Part shown: piece after piece, positions 18,737-27,735 of the stretch
Position numbering within the stretch: the first letter of the stretch is position 1
Layout: every line of letters starts with the position of its first letter
DNA from: Luteimonas terricola
GTDB lineage: Bacteria > Pseudomonadota > Gammaproteobacteria > Xanthomonadales > Xanthomonadaceae
Assembly (NCBI RefSeq): GCF_004352845.1
Contig: NZ_SJRX01000002.1
Location: 372,001-436,000 of the forward strand
Direction of reading: 5' to 3'
DNA length: 64,000 bases
The notes under the pieces: generated by a model
Databases searched by the model: none
Told to the model about the DNA's origin: nothing
What the model saw: the letters and a program-made list of their open reading frames with translations, nothing else
Translations under genes and position numbers: made by a program

Positions 18737-21103
18737 ATGCATATTCAGCACGTCGAGATTGGTAACTTCCGAAAGCTCAAAGCAGTACGCATAGATTTCT
18801 CGGAACAGAAGACTGTCTTTGTGGGGGCGAACAACAGCGGTAAAACATCTGCGATGGTTGCGCTTCGGCGATTCTTGGTCGAGCCGTCTGAGTTCACTGT
18901 CAATGACCTGACTCTTTCTCATTGGACAAAGATCAATGCCTCCGCCGCGGCGTGGGAGGCGGCTGTCAATAACGGTGAAGCACTGCCCGAACTTGATTGG
19001 AGCGAGGTTCTCCCATTCTTGGACGTATGGCTCAATGTTCCCAACAACGAACTGCACTATGTCCAGAAATTGCTTCCTACTCTGGACTGGGCGGGAGGCC
19101 ATCTCGGCGTTCGACTTCGCCTAGAACCTAAGGACAACGAAGGAATACAGCGAGAGTATTTGAAGGCAAGAACGGCAATCGCTGAGCTACTTGCGCAGCC
19201 GCTTGTCACGGCAGCCGCCTCCGCAGTTGTGGAGTCCGAAGGCGGTGCTGACGTAGTTGTGGAAACAGCATCGGCGTCGTCAGCCGCGCCTGCATTTACC
19301 TTCTCACTTTGGCCCCAGTCCATGATGGACTTCCTTGGTCGCCGCTTGCGTAGCTTGTTCACGGTTCGTGCTTACCTTCTTGATCCGGCGGCACTCAAGA
19401 GCCCCCAAGGAGGCTTGGCAGTACCCCAGGTGTTGTCACCTGACAGTGATCCAGTCGATGGAGACCCATTCAAGGGCCTGATCTGTGTCGATGAGATAAG
19501 TGCGCAACGCGGCTTTGGGCATGCTGGTATCTCGCGTACATCCAGCGAGGACGGCCCCACCTACGATCCACAGGAAACACGCGGCGGGAAAAAGCTATCA
19601 GCGCAACTGCGCTCGTACTATCAACAGCATCTGGACCCGTATGACAAGCCGGAGCCTAGTGACTTGCAGGCATTGCAGGCGCTCCATGAGGCGGAAGCGG
19701 CTTTTGAAGCTCGGCTGACCGAGGGATTCGCCGCTGCACTGAAGGAGCTGGAGCATATCGGCTATCCGGGTGTCACAGATCCGAAGCTAACGATCACGAC
19801 ACGGATCAAGCCGACGGATGGCCTGAATCACGGATCAGCAGTCCAGTACGAAGTACCGACGCATCTGGCTGAACCGGCAAAGGGACACCGCTTGCCGGAA
19901 GACTCTAATGGCCTTGGATACCAGAATCTGGTTTCGATGGTGTTCGCGCTTATGAGCTTTCGCGACAGGTGGATGCGCGTCGGTAAGGCCGGCGGCACCA
20001 CCACAGTGGAGGATGGTTTCGTTGCCCCCCTTCATCTCGTGCTTGTTGAAGAGCCTGAGGCACACCTGCACGCTCAGGTACAGCAGGTATTCATCAAGCA
20101 GGCTTATGCCGTACTTCGGAAGCATCCCCAATTGGGGGATGCTTCCGCCTTGAGAACCCAATTGGTTGTCAGCACACATTCCAGCCATCTCGCGCACGAG
20201 TGTGAGTTTGCATCCCTTCGGTATTTTCGCAGGCTACCGGCTCCTGCCGAAGCTGGTGCCGTGCCGGTAGCCTCCGTAGTTAACCTTTCAGAGGTTTTCG
20301 GTGGCCTCGACCCAACCGAGAAGTTCGTTACGCGCTATCTCAAAGCCACGCACTGCGACTTGTTCTTCGCAGATGGCGCTGTGCTTGTCGAAGGCCCCGC
20401 AGAACGAATCCTCGTACCGCATCTTGTTCGTGAGCGTTCAGATTACGAGTATCTGCGACGATGCTACATAACTTGGCTGGAGATCGGTGGAAGCCATGCG
20501 CACCGCCTTAAGCCGTTGTTGGAGCATCTCGGGCTTACCACCTTGATCGTGACTGACATTGATGCCAAGGACGGCACGTCGAGCGCAGCTTTACCCCCGA
20601 AGCGCAATAGCGGCCAGAAGGCGCGGAACGAAACATTGAAGTCGTGGATTCCTGCCGAAGACTCTCTGGACACATTGTTGGACAAGACTGCCGCCGACCT
20701 TACCAAGGCGGACCCCAGCGGATACGCGATACGGGTGGCTTATCAGCAACCTATCGCCCTGGGGTTCAAGTCGAATGATCCAGCCGAGGCATTGGCAAAC
20801 ACATTCGAGGACGCACTTCTCTATGAAAATACGGCACTGTTTGCCGATCTTGAGGGCCATGGACTCATTGCGAAATTTCGGGATGCTCTAGCGGACAGTG
20901 CAGATTTGGATGCTCTTGCCGCAGCAGTGCATAAAGCACTGAAGGCAGGGAACAAAGCAGAGTTTGCACTCGATCTTCTGTATAGCGAGAAGATAGAAGC
21001 GTTGAAGGTGCCTGCATACATCCATGATGGCCTTATCTGGCTTGCGGTGCAGTTGAAGCGTAAAGAACAGGATGTTATTGGCAAGACAAAGGTGGTCGCA
21101 TGA
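18737..21103 (+). CDS. OLD-family ATPase/TOPRIM nuclease, GajA-like (Gabija-type)
   Basis: A 788-residue class 2 OLD nuclease: an ABC/SMC-type ATPase head fused to a TOPRIM nuclease. Visible motifs are Walker A GANNSGKTS (30-38), the ABC-signature-like EDSNGLGYQNL (about 390-400), Walker B LVLVEEPEAHLH (434-445), the H-loop STHSSH (479-484), then TOPRIM Glu552 (LVEGPAE) and DxD at 607/609 (TDIDAKDG). A UvrD-like helicase follows with a 4-base overlap, the Gabija GajA-GajB arrangement known to cut phage DNA when nucleotides are depleted. It is about 200 residues longer than the Bacillus GajA, with extra sequence at about 70-330. GC is lower than the flanks (31 of 60 bases in 18781-18840), suggesting separate acquisition. 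Confidence 0.78.
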   Translation: MHIQHVEIGNFRKLKAVRIDFSEQKTVFVGANNSGKTSAMVALRRFLVEPSEFTVNDLTLSHWTKINASAAAWEAAVNNGEALPELDWSEVLPFLDVWLNVPNNELHYVQKLLPTLDWAGGHLGVRLRLEPKDNEGIQREYLKARTAIAELLAQPLVTAAASAVVESEGGADVVVETASASSAAPAFTFSLWPQSMMDFLGRRLRSLFTVRAYLLDPAALKSPQGGLAVPQVLSPDSDPVDGDPFKGLICVDEISAQRGFGHAGISRTSSEDGPTYDPQETRGGKKLSAQLRSYYQQHLDPYDKPEPSDLQALQALHEAEAAFEARLTEGFAAALKELEHIGYPGVTDPKLTITTRIKPTDGLNHGSAVQYEVPTHLAEPAKGHRLPEDSNGLGYQNLVSMVFALMSFRDRWMRVGKAGGTTTVEDGFVAPLHLVLVEEPEAHLHAQVQQVFIKQAYAVLRKHPQLGDASALRTQLVVSTHSSHLAHECEFASLRYFRRLPAPAEAGAVPVASVVNLSEVFGGLDPTEKFVTRYLKATHCDLFFADGAVLVEGPAERILVPHLVRERSDYEYLRRCYITWLEIGGSHAHRLKPLLEHLGLTTLIVTDIDAKDGTSSAALPPKRNSGQKARNETLKSWIPAEDSLDTLLDKTAADLTKADPSGYAIRVAYQQPIALGFKSNDPAEALANTFEDALLYENTALFADLEGHGLIAKFRDALADSADLDALAAAVHKALKAGNKAEFALDLLYSEKIEALKVPAYIHDGLIWLAVQLKRKEQDVIGKTKVVA

Positions 21104-22971
21104 CTGCCGCCAGTATGATTAACAATGATATGGATAGCTCGGCTGATGAAGAGATCGCGGGCTGTCTTGACCTTAGTTCCCCTAAGAGCTTCTTCTTGTT
21201 CGCCGGCGCGGGTTCTGGCAAGACGCGCTCACTGGTCAAAGCGCTTGACCATGTCCGGCGGACGTTCGGCGAAACGCTTCGGTTTCGTGGTCAACGGGTT
21301 GGTGTCATCACATACACCAATGCCGCATGCGACGAGATCAACCGCCGTTTGGAGTTCGATAGCACAGTTGAAGTCTCGACGATTCACAGTTTTGCTTGGT
21401 CTCTCATCAGCGGACTGAACCATGACATTCGCGAGTGGCTGCGAACTAATCTTGCAGCAGAAATTGAGGAACTCAAAGCGCTTGAGGCCAAAGGTCGGAG
21501 CGGAACTAAGGCATCAGCAGAGCGAATCAGCAAGATCGCGTCAAAGGGAAAGCGGCTGGCCAACCTGAATACCGTGCGACGATTTGTCTACAGTCCCACC
21601 GGAGACAACAGAGGTCGTGATGCGCTCAACCATAGCGAAGTCATCAAAATATCGGCGACCTTTTTGCAGACCAAGCCAATAATGCAGAGCATCTTGGTCG
21701 GGCGCTACCCGATCTTGCTGATTGACGAGAGTCAAGATACTAACAAACTCTTGATCGATGCCCTATTCACAGTTCAATCCATACATCGGGAGAGCTTTGC
21801 CCTCGGCCTGCTAGGGGACATGATGCAAAGGATTTACAGCGATGGCAAAGAAGGACTTGGTCAGAATCTGCCGGATGATTGGGCCACGCCGGGGAAACGC
21901 TTGAATCATCGCTGTCCCAAGCGGGTGATTGGTCTAATCAACAAGGTACGCCAGACGGTTGACGGCCAGGAACAAATCCCCCGTAGCGACAGTGCAGAAG
22001 GTTGGGTTCGACTCTTTGTCTTGCCTGGAGATACAGCAGACAAACCTGCTGCGGAACGTGCAGTAGCGCAGTATATGGCGGAGCTTACGGGGGACAATGA
22101 CTGGACCAGTAGCGCAGCCTGTAAGAGCTTAATCCTTGAGCACCGTATGGCAGCGCGGCGAATGGGTTTCTTGGAAATGTTCGTTGCTCTCCATCAGGTG
22201 GAAAGCTTTCGGACGGGGTTGCTTGATGGAAGCCTTCCCCTCGTGCGCTTCTTCTCCGAGCAGATATTGCCACTTGTGAGAGCACAGCAACTCGATGATC
22301 GGTTTGCTGTCGCACGCATCGTTCGCGAATCCTCGCCTCTCCTCAGTGGCGACAAGCTCCGATATGCCGAAGACCAGACGATGCAGTTGCGACATGCTCG
22401 TGAGGCGATAAGCAGCCTCCTTTCACTATGGCACACAGATGCCAGTCCAACTTTTGGCGAGATTTTGGGAAATATTGCGGCCAGCGGACTGTTTGCCGTG
22501 CCCGAGGCTCTTCGGCCAACAGTTGACCGTGACGTATCGCTGAGTGCCGTGGAGGAAGATGGCGAACTTGATGAGGTTAATCGCCAAACTGAAAAAGCGA
22601 AAGCGATAGAAGAATTTCTTGCGGCACCTTTTTCGCAGATCGAGCCTTATGTCACCTACGTTTCAGGCAAAGCGCATTTCGACACCCACCAAGGCGTTAA
22701 AGGGCTGGAGTTCCCGAGAGTCATGGTCATCATGGATGACACCGAAGCCCGGGGTTTCTTGTTTAGCTACGACAAGCTATTTGGTGGAAAGGAGGCAGGT
22801 GACACATCAGTTGAATCTACGCGAAGATTGTTCTATGTCACCTGTAGTCGTGCGGAAAATAGTTTGGCATTGGTGGCTTATTCGATACAGCCAGATCGTG
22901 TCCGCCAGTTTGTTCTAAAAGAGGGGTGGTTCGAATCCGAAGAAGTTATCGTCGGAATTCCTGGCCACTGA
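21100..22971 (+). CDS. UvrD/Rep-like superfamily 1 helicase, GajB-like
   Basis: A 623-residue SF1A helicase. Motif I is AGAGSGKT (35-42), with VGVITYTNAACDEI (Ia), STIHSFAW, motif II LLIDESQD (206-213), the NHRCPK motif and QGVKGLEFPRVMVI (V); motif VI is STRRLFYVTCSRA. It follows the OLD nuclease with an ATGA overlap and has the same lower GC. In Gabija systems GajB forms a complex with GajA and contributes DNA binding/unwinding; that role is transferred by analogy. ATGs at 21115 and 21130 are alternative starts, but the overlap favours 21100. Confidence 0.8.
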   Translation: MTAASMINNDMDSSADEEIAGCLDLSSPKSFFLFAGAGSGKTRSLVKALDHVRRTFGETLRFRGQRVGVITYTNAACDEINRRLEFDSTVEVSTIHSFAWSLISGLNHDIREWLRTNLAAEIEELKALEAKGRSGTKASAERISKIASKGKRLANLNTVRRFVYSPTGDNRGRDALNHSEVIKISATFLQTKPIMQSILVGRYPILLIDESQDTNKLLIDALFTVQSIHRESFALGLLGDMMQRIYSDGKEGLGQNLPDDWATPGKRLNHRCPKRVIGLINKVRQTVDGQEQIPRSDSAEGWVRLFVLPGDTADKPAAERAVAQYMAELTGDNDWTSSAACKSLILEHRMAARRMGFLEMFVALHQVESFRTGLLDGSLPLVRFFSEQILPLVRAQQLDDRFAVARIVRESSPLLSGDKLRYAEDQTMQLRHAREAISSLLSLWHTDASPTFGEILGNIAASGLFAVPEALRPTVDRDVSLSAVEEDGELDEVNRQTEKAKAIEEFLAAPFSQIEPYVTYVSGKAHFDTHQGVKGLEFPRVMVIMDDTEARGFLFSYDKLFGGKEAGDTSVESTRRLFYVTCSRAENSLALVAYSIQPDRVRQFVLKEGWFESEEVIVGIPGH

Positions 22972-23063
22972 AATGTAAGCGTCCCGGCGTTCCGCCGTCG
23001 GGCTCGCGGGCTGCGCCCCGCGCTTCGTGCCGAATCGCGGCCATCCGGCTTTGATCCCTGACG

Positions 23064-23287
23064 CCTCCGGCCCTTGAGGGCCTGCGCGCTCCGCTTGCCC
23101 ATCCGTGCCTTCGATAGAGGTGGGATGGGCGGTCTTGCTGTTTCCCTTCACCGTACCACGGCGTTCTCGCCGTCAAGGGCTGCGCGTGCCTTGCACGCTT
23201 GCGGCCGTGGCCGTCCATGACCCTGTGACAGCTTGCGCTGCGCCGTGCTGGCGCCGGTTCCGGGCAATTCCGCCCGAGCAACCGGAG
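23064..23287 (+). repeat. Repeated leader, copy A (upstream of radC)
   Basis: This non-coding block of about 224 bp recurs as copy B at 23846-24067. Shared landmarks are CTGCGCGCT, GGCGGTCTTGCTGTT, CGTTCTCGCCGTCAAGGGC, GCTTGCGCTGCGCCGTGCTG and GGTTCCGGGCAATTCCGCCC, ending in the ACCGGAG ribosome site. The 90 bases before it (22975-23063) resemble 27780-27866. The repeat therefore delivers a leader and ribosome site to the following gene. No ORF in it is credible. Confidence 0.8.
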
Positions 23288-23294
23288 CACGATC

Positions 23295-23801
23295 ATGTCG
23301 CAACTTTCTCTCACTTCCGATGCCTCGCTGCTGGTGCGTGACGACCAGGGGCGCTACCTGCCGGCGACTGCCGACCAGATTCTTGAAGCTGCACGCCTGG
23401 TCATCGACCAGAAGAACCCGCGCGGGGCGCTGTTCACTTCGCCGGCGCTAGTCAGGGACTACCTGTGCACCAAGCTGGCCGGCTTCGAGCACGAAGTCTT
23501 CGCGGCGCTGTTCCTCGACACACAGCATCGGCTGATCGAATACGTCGAACTGTTCCGGGGCACCATCGACGGTGCATCGGTGTATCCGCGCGAGGTGGTC
23601 AAGGAAGCGCTGCGGGTCAATGCGGCGGCAGTGATCTTCTCGCACAACCATCCGAGCGGGAATCCCGAGCCGAGCCAGGCCGACAAGGTGCTGACCTTGC
23701 GGCTCAAGGAGGCGCTGGCGCTCGTGGAGATCCGCACGCTGGATCACATCATCGTCGGCGGTGAGACCACGGCGTCCTTCGCCGAACGCGGCCTGCTGTG
23801 A
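23295..23801 (+). CDS. radC: RadC-like JAMM-domain protein
   Basis: A 168-residue RadC-family (DUF2466/JAB) protein. It carries the JAMM metalloprotease-like motif SHNHPSGNPEPSQAD, with His117, His119 and Asp130, followed by LDHIIVGG. Compared with chromosomal RadC (about 220 residues) it lacks most of the N-terminal helix-hairpin-helix domain, as mobile-element RadC proteins usually do. Function is not established; these genes are common in conjugative elements and prophages. ATG 23295 (MSQLSLTSDASLLV) sits 7 bases after the CCGGAG of the repeated leader. A strong terminator follows. Confidence 0.88.
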   Translation: MSQLSLTSDASLLVRDDQGRYLPATADQILEAARLVIDQKNPRGALFTSPALVRDYLCTKLAGFEHEVFAALFLDTQHRLIEYVELFRGTIDGASVYPREVVKEALRVNAAAVIFSHNHPSGNPEPSQADKVLTLRLKEALALVEIRTLDHIIVGGETTASFAERGLL

Positions 23802-23805
23802 TCGC

Positions 23806-23826
23806 GGGGGCCTCGGCCCCCTTTTT
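23806..23826 (+). terminator. Terminator of radC
   Basis: GGGGGCC and GGCCCCC form a perfect 7-bp stem with a 2-base loop, followed by TTTTT, five bases after the radC stop. It separates radC from the next repeated leader. Confidence 0.8.
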
Positions 23827-23845
23827 GCTGCGCCTTGTGACGAAC

Positions 23846-24067
23846 CCTCCGGCCCTGTGGGCCTGCGCGCTGCGCTTGCCTGTCCGTGCCTTCGTTGGAG
23901 TTGGGTAGGCGGTCTTGCTGTTCCCTTCACCGTATCACGGCGTTCTCGCCGTCAAGGGCTGCGCGCGCCTTGCGCGCTGGCGTCCTGGCGGCCGTCTGCG
24001 ACCCCTGACTGCTTGCGCTGCGCCGTGCTGGCGACGGTTCCGGGCAATTCCGCCCCAGTAACCGGAG
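23846..24067 (+). repeat. Repeated leader, copy B (upstream of the Cys-rich gene)
   Basis: This near-copy of 23064-23287 starts just after the radC terminator and ends in the ACCGGAG that serves the gene at 24077. Differences from copy A are mostly single bases and one-base indels, so duplication is fairly recent or the sequence is constrained. Confidence 0.8.
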
Positions 24068-24076
24068 ATCGTCATC

Positions 24077-24472
24077 ATGAACGACAAATCGCATATTTCG
24101 CTGGAACGCCATGTCTGCCTGGTCTGCGGCGTCGCTTACGACACGGGCAATCTGCTTCTCGACAAGCGCCTGCGCGCGAGCATGGAGCGCCACACGACGA
24201 CAGGCTGGGGCTTGTGCCCCGAACACCAGAAACTGTCCGACGACGGCTTCGTCGCGCTGGTCGAATGCGACCCGCAGCGCAGCGGCTCGCCGTCCGGTGC
24301 TGCCCGCATGAAGCCTGAGCAGGCTTACCGGACTGGCCGCTTGGCGCACCTGAAACGCAACGTATTCGCCAAGGTGTTCAACGTGCCGATCGAGGCCAAT
24401 CAGCCGTGCGTGTTCGTCGAACCCGGCGTGATCGAGCAGCTTCAGTCGATGGTCGCGCCGGCAACGAGTTGA
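24077..24472 (+). CDS. Small Cys-rich ICE protein of unknown function
   Basis: I do not recognise a named family. The 131-residue product has CLVCG (14-18) and later CPEH, the spacing of a small zinc-binding knuckle. A basic middle (AARMKPEQAYRTGRLAHLKR) and a hydrophobic C-terminal part (VFNVPIEANQPCVFVEPGV) follow. ATG 24077 lies shortly after CCGGAG in leader copy B. It sits between RadC-like and ParB and has its own leader and terminator, so it is a separately expressed single gene of the ICE maintenance region. Confidence 0.75.
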   Translation: MNDKSHISLERHVCLVCGVAYDTGNLLLDKRLRASMERHTTTGWGLCPEHQKLSDDGFVALVECDPQRSGSPSGAARMKPEQAYRTGRLAHLKRNVFAKVFNVPIEANQPCVFVEPGVIEQLQSMVAPATS

Positions 24473-24489
24473 TCGCACGGCAAACATCC

Positions 24490-24523
24490 GGTGCGCTGCC
24501 CTGCGGGGCGGCGCACCTTTTTT
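24490..24523 (+). terminator. Terminator of the Cys-rich gene
   Basis: GGTGCGC and GCGCACC, with further pairing through TGCC/GGCG, form a long stem followed by TTTTTT (24518-24523), 18 bases after the stop. Confidence 0.75.
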
Positions 24524-25027
24524 CTGCTGCGCCTGGTGTCGAGTCCTTCGGCCCTGCGGGCCTGCGCGCTGCGCTTGCACTCCAGGGGAACGGCTTGCAG
24601 CCGATCCCCGCCGCGCATGGCTTGGCGCCCCTGACAGCCGCCGAACAGGTTGCACCTGATCGGCCTTCGCGCCTGCGGCGCTGCGCGCTTCGCTTGCGTG
24701 GGGTCGGCGCCATCTGCGGCCGTTGCCACAAACGCCGTCTTCCCTCGCTCATCACCTCATCCGCGACTGTAGCCCGCGCCCGTGTGCCGTCAAGGCGCGT
24801 CGGGCCGTGTCCTCGCTGCGCTGCGGGCCGCACCAACCCGTCGCTGGTTTCCTTGACGGCCCCCGTTCGCGCGCTCCTGACCGTCGCGGGCGATGAACTC
24901 AGGAAAGACGGGCAACGGGGCCGGCCCAGGTCTCCGCGCCGACCCCACCGGAAAACCGCAAAAGCGGGCTCCGAATCTAGGAATCCGGTGGGGTTTCAAC
25001 AGCAAACCCTTTGTCAGGAGTAACACC
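24524..25027 (+). promoter_or_regulatory. Long non-coding parB leader with repeat motifs and nested stems
   Basis: About 500 bases hold no credible gene. They contain two copies of the repeated CTGCGG(G/C)(C/G)CTGCGCGC-type motif (near 24557 and 24672). GCCGTCAAGG (24786-24795) faces its exact inverse CCTTGACGGC (24851-24860). CCCCACCGG (24943-24951) pairs with CCGGTGGGG (24985-24993), enclosing a smaller CCGC/GCGG stem, 34 bases before the parB start. This could be a structured regulatory leader or contain ParB-binding sites. Confidence 0.5.
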
Positions 25028-27079
25028 ATGAACGCAATGACCCAAACCGAAGTCCACACCACCCACACCGCCGCCGCACTGGAAGTGGCCGACCCGACCA
25101 AGAACCTGATTTTTGTCCCGCTGTCGCAGTTGCTGCCGCGCCAGTCCAAGCGCAACGTGCGCAAGACCCCGCGCATGTCCATTCCAGAACTCGCCGCGAG
25201 CATTGCGCGCGTCGGCCTGCTGCAAAACCTGATCGTCATCCTGTCCGCCGATGGCGAGCATTACGAAGTGGTGGCCGGAGGCCGCAGGCTGGCCGCGTTG
25301 AAGCTGCTGGCGAAGAAAAAGCGCATCGCCAAGGATTGGGACGTGCCTTGCCTGCTGGTGGCCGATGCGTCCGCCCGCACCGTGAGCCTCACCGAGAACG
25401 TGCAGCGCGAAGCCATGCACCCCGCCGACCAGTTCGAGGCGTTCGCCGCGCTGGTCAAGGAAGGCCGCCCCATCGAGGACATTGCCGCCGATTTCAGCGT
25501 GACCCCGCTGGTGGTGCAGCGCCGCCTGAAACTCGCCAACGTCTCGCCGCGCCTGATGACCGACTACCGCGCCGGAGCCGTCACCCTGGAACAGTTGATG
25601 GCCCTTGCCATCACCGACGACCACACCGCGCAGGAAGCTGCGTTCTACAGCGCGCCGCAGTGGCAGCGCAGCCCGTCCACATTGCGCGAGCACCTGACCG
25701 AGCGCGAAATCGACGCACAGCACCCGCTGGCCCGCTTCGTCGGAATGGACGCCTACACCGACGTAGGCGGCGGCACCCGCCGCGACTTGTTCGCGGAGGA
25801 CGATAGCGGCGTCTATCTGAACGATGCGGCGCTGCTGGAACGGCTGGTGCGCGAGAAGCTGGCAACGCTGGCCGAGGACGTGCGCGCCGAGGGATGGGCA
25901 TGGGTGGAGGCCGTGCCGCACCTGAGCCACGCCGACCGGCAGGCGTTCCAGAACGCCCCGCGCCAGCGGCGCGAACCGACCGCCCGCGAAGCCCGCCGCC
26001 TCGTTTCGCTGCAAAACCGTTTCGACAAGATCGACACCGAACTGGAAGAAGCCTACGACGCCGAAGACGAGGACAAGGCCGAGACACTGGAATCGCGCCG
26101 TGAACAAGCCGCAGAGGAACTGCAAGCCGCAGAGGATGCCTTACAGGACTACGCCTCGGACGTGCGCGCCGTGGCCGGTGCTATCGTCACCATCGACCGC
26201 GAGGGCGATGCCGCGATTTATCGCGGGCTGTTGCGCGAGGCTGAGGCCAAGGCACTGCGCACGCTGGAAAAGCTGCGCCAAGGCTTCACCGGCACCGAAG
26301 GCGCGGACGACGACGCAGGCGAAGATGCCGAGCCGCCCAAGTCCGCCAACCTGTCCGACCGGCTGGCGCAGCGCCTGAGCGCGCACCGCACCGCCGCGCT
26401 GCAAATCGAAGTGGCCCGACATCCGCAGGTGGCGCTGGCCGCGCTGGTGCATGGCATGGTGCAAACCATCTTGCAGGAAGGCCACTACGGCCACGACCTG
26501 CCGCTGGGCATGAGCCTGAAAGTGCAAGACCGGCTGGAAGGCATGGCCCCGGACTGGCCGGAATCATCCGCCGCCGTCGCCCTGCGCGAATTGCAACAGG
26601 CATGGGGAGAGCGGCTGCCGCAGGACAGCGCCGAACTGTTCGTCGCGCTGCTGGCGATGGAGCAAGGCGAACTAGTGCGGCTGCTGGCCGTGTGCGTGGC
26701 CGCCAGCGTGGACGTGGTGACGCCCCGCGCCACGCCGTACCAGCCCGGCGCGGAACTGGCGCAGGCGGTCGGGCTGGACATGGCCGCATGGTGGCAGCCG
26801 ACCGCCGATGGCTATTTCAACCATGTGTCCAAGGCTGTGATCCTCGATGCCGTGCAGCAATTCGCACCGTCGCACGTCACCCGCTTGTCCAAGCTCAAGA
26901 AGACCGATATTGCCAGCGAGGCCGAGCGGCTGGCTGATGGCACCGGCTGGATGCCCACCGTGTTCAAGGCCGAGGACGAGGCGGCGCAGGCGAGCGCGCC
27001 GGAAGAAGCGCAGGACGCCGCCCCGCAGGAAGCCAAGGCCGACGCCGAAGCGGAGAAAACGGAAACGCTGGCGGCATGA
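25028..27079 (+). CDS. parB: ParB/RepB/Spo0J-type partition protein
   Basis: A 683-residue ParB-family protein, probably for ICE maintenance. The ParB N-terminal domain is clear: NLIFVPLSQLLPRQSKRNVRK near residue 30, IARVGLLQNLIVI, the VVAGGRRLAALKLL box, then LTENVQREAMHPADQFEAF. A KorB-like HTH follows (IEDIAADFSVTPLVVQRRLKLA). The middle has an acidic coiled-coil-like stretch (about 325-400, LEEAYDAEDEDKAETLESRR), and the C-terminus is Ala/Glu/Lys-rich. It is much longer than chromosomal ParB (about 300), as is usual for this ICE family. ATG 25028 follows CAGGAG at 25015-25020. Confidence 0.9.
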   Translation: MNAMTQTEVHTTHTAAALEVADPTKNLIFVPLSQLLPRQSKRNVRKTPRMSIPELAASIARVGLLQNLIVILSADGEHYEVVAGGRRLAALKLLAKKKRIAKDWDVPCLLVADASARTVSLTENVQREAMHPADQFEAFAALVKEGRPIEDIAADFSVTPLVVQRRLKLANVSPRLMTDYRAGAVTLEQLMALAITDDHTAQEAAFYSAPQWQRSPSTLREHLTEREIDAQHPLARFVGMDAYTDVGGGTRRDLFAEDDSGVYLNDAALLERLVREKLATLAEDVRAEGWAWVEAVPHLSHADRQAFQNAPRQRREPTAREARRLVSLQNRFDKIDTELEEAYDAEDEDKAETLESRREQAAEELQAAEDALQDYASDVRAVAGAIVTIDREGDAAIYRGLLREAEAKALRTLEKLRQGFTGTEGADDDAGEDAEPPKSANLSDRLAQRLSAHRTAALQIEVARHPQVALAALVHGMVQTILQEGHYGHDLPLGMSLKVQDRLEGMAPDWPESSAAVALRELQQAWGERLPQDSAELFVALLAMEQGELVRLLAVCVAASVDVVTPRATPYQPGAELAQAVGLDMAAWWQPTADGYFNHVSKAVILDAVQQFAPSHVTRLSKLKKTDIASEAERLADGTGWMPTVFKAEDEAAQASAPEEAQDAAPQEAKADAEAEKTETLAA

Positions 27080-27098
27080 GGTAGCCGCGCAAAGCATG

Positions 27099-27127
27099 GC
27101 CCCGGCGCTGCCCGCGCCGGGGCTTTT
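27099..27127 (+). terminator. Terminator of parB
   Basis: GCCCCGGCGC (27099-27108) and GCGCCGGGGC (27114-27123) form a perfect 10-bp stem with a 5-base loop followed by TTTT, 20 bases after the parB stop. Confidence 0.75.
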
Positions 27128-27216
27128 GCCGCCCTCAAAACCGGGCACGGCGGTGCCCGCCGCGCCCGGTTTCAACGGCCAAAGCCAAACCGCCACGCCG
27201 CCGCCTTCGCGGTGGC

Positions 27217-27735
27217 TCAGGCGGCGGCGTTGAAGGCATCGCTGTAGTGCGCGGTGCCTTCCGGTACTGGCCCATGCAGGGCCAGCGCCATAAAGTAGTT
27301 GGGCGGCACGCCCGGCAGTTGCAGGCCCGCATGGGCCTGAAAGCCAAAGCGCCCGTAGTACGCGGGATCTCCCAACAGCACGCAACCTGCGGCCCGCATG
27401 GTCCGCAGTTCGGACAGTGCCTGTTCCATCAAACGTGAACCGATGCCTTGCCCCTGCCGTTGCGGCAGGACGGAGATCGGCCCCAGTCCATACCAGCCCT
27501 CGGCCTGCTGGTGGTGGCCATCGGTGATCGTGACGGGGGACAGCGCAACGTGGCCGACGATCTGCCCCTGTTCCTGGGCCACGATGGAAAGCGTCAGTTC
27601 GTTGGCTGCGCGCAAGGCGCGCATGATGAATTGCTCGGTGTGGCTGGTGTGCGGTGCATCGGCGAAAGCCGCAACCGTGACGGCTTCGATGGCGGCAATG
27701 TCATCCGGGGTTTCGTGTCGGAGCTGGAGGGTCAT
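27217..27735 (-). CDS. GNAT-family N-acetyltransferase
   Basis: A 172-residue acetyltransferase that should use acetyl-CoA; substrate unknown. LGPISVLPQRQGQGIGSRLMEQAL (about 93-116) is the acetyl-CoA-binding motif A (Q/RxxGxG/A), and GDPAYYGRFGF is the motif typical of the YhbS-like subfamily. Start ATG 27735 (MTLQLRHETPDDI) is the conserved N-terminus; a longer upstream frame lacks support. It is oriented against parB and away from DUF736, and looks like a single-gene accessory insertion in the ICE. Confidence 0.88.
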   Translation of the reverse strand: MTLQLRHETPDDIAAIEAVTVAAFADAPHTSHTEQFIMRALRAANELTLSIVAQEQGQIVGHVALSPVTITDGHHQQAEGWYGLGPISVLPQRQGQGIGSRLMEQALSELRTMRAAGCVLLGDPAYYGRFGFQAHAGLQLPGVPPNYFMALALHGPVPEGTAHYSDAFNAAA

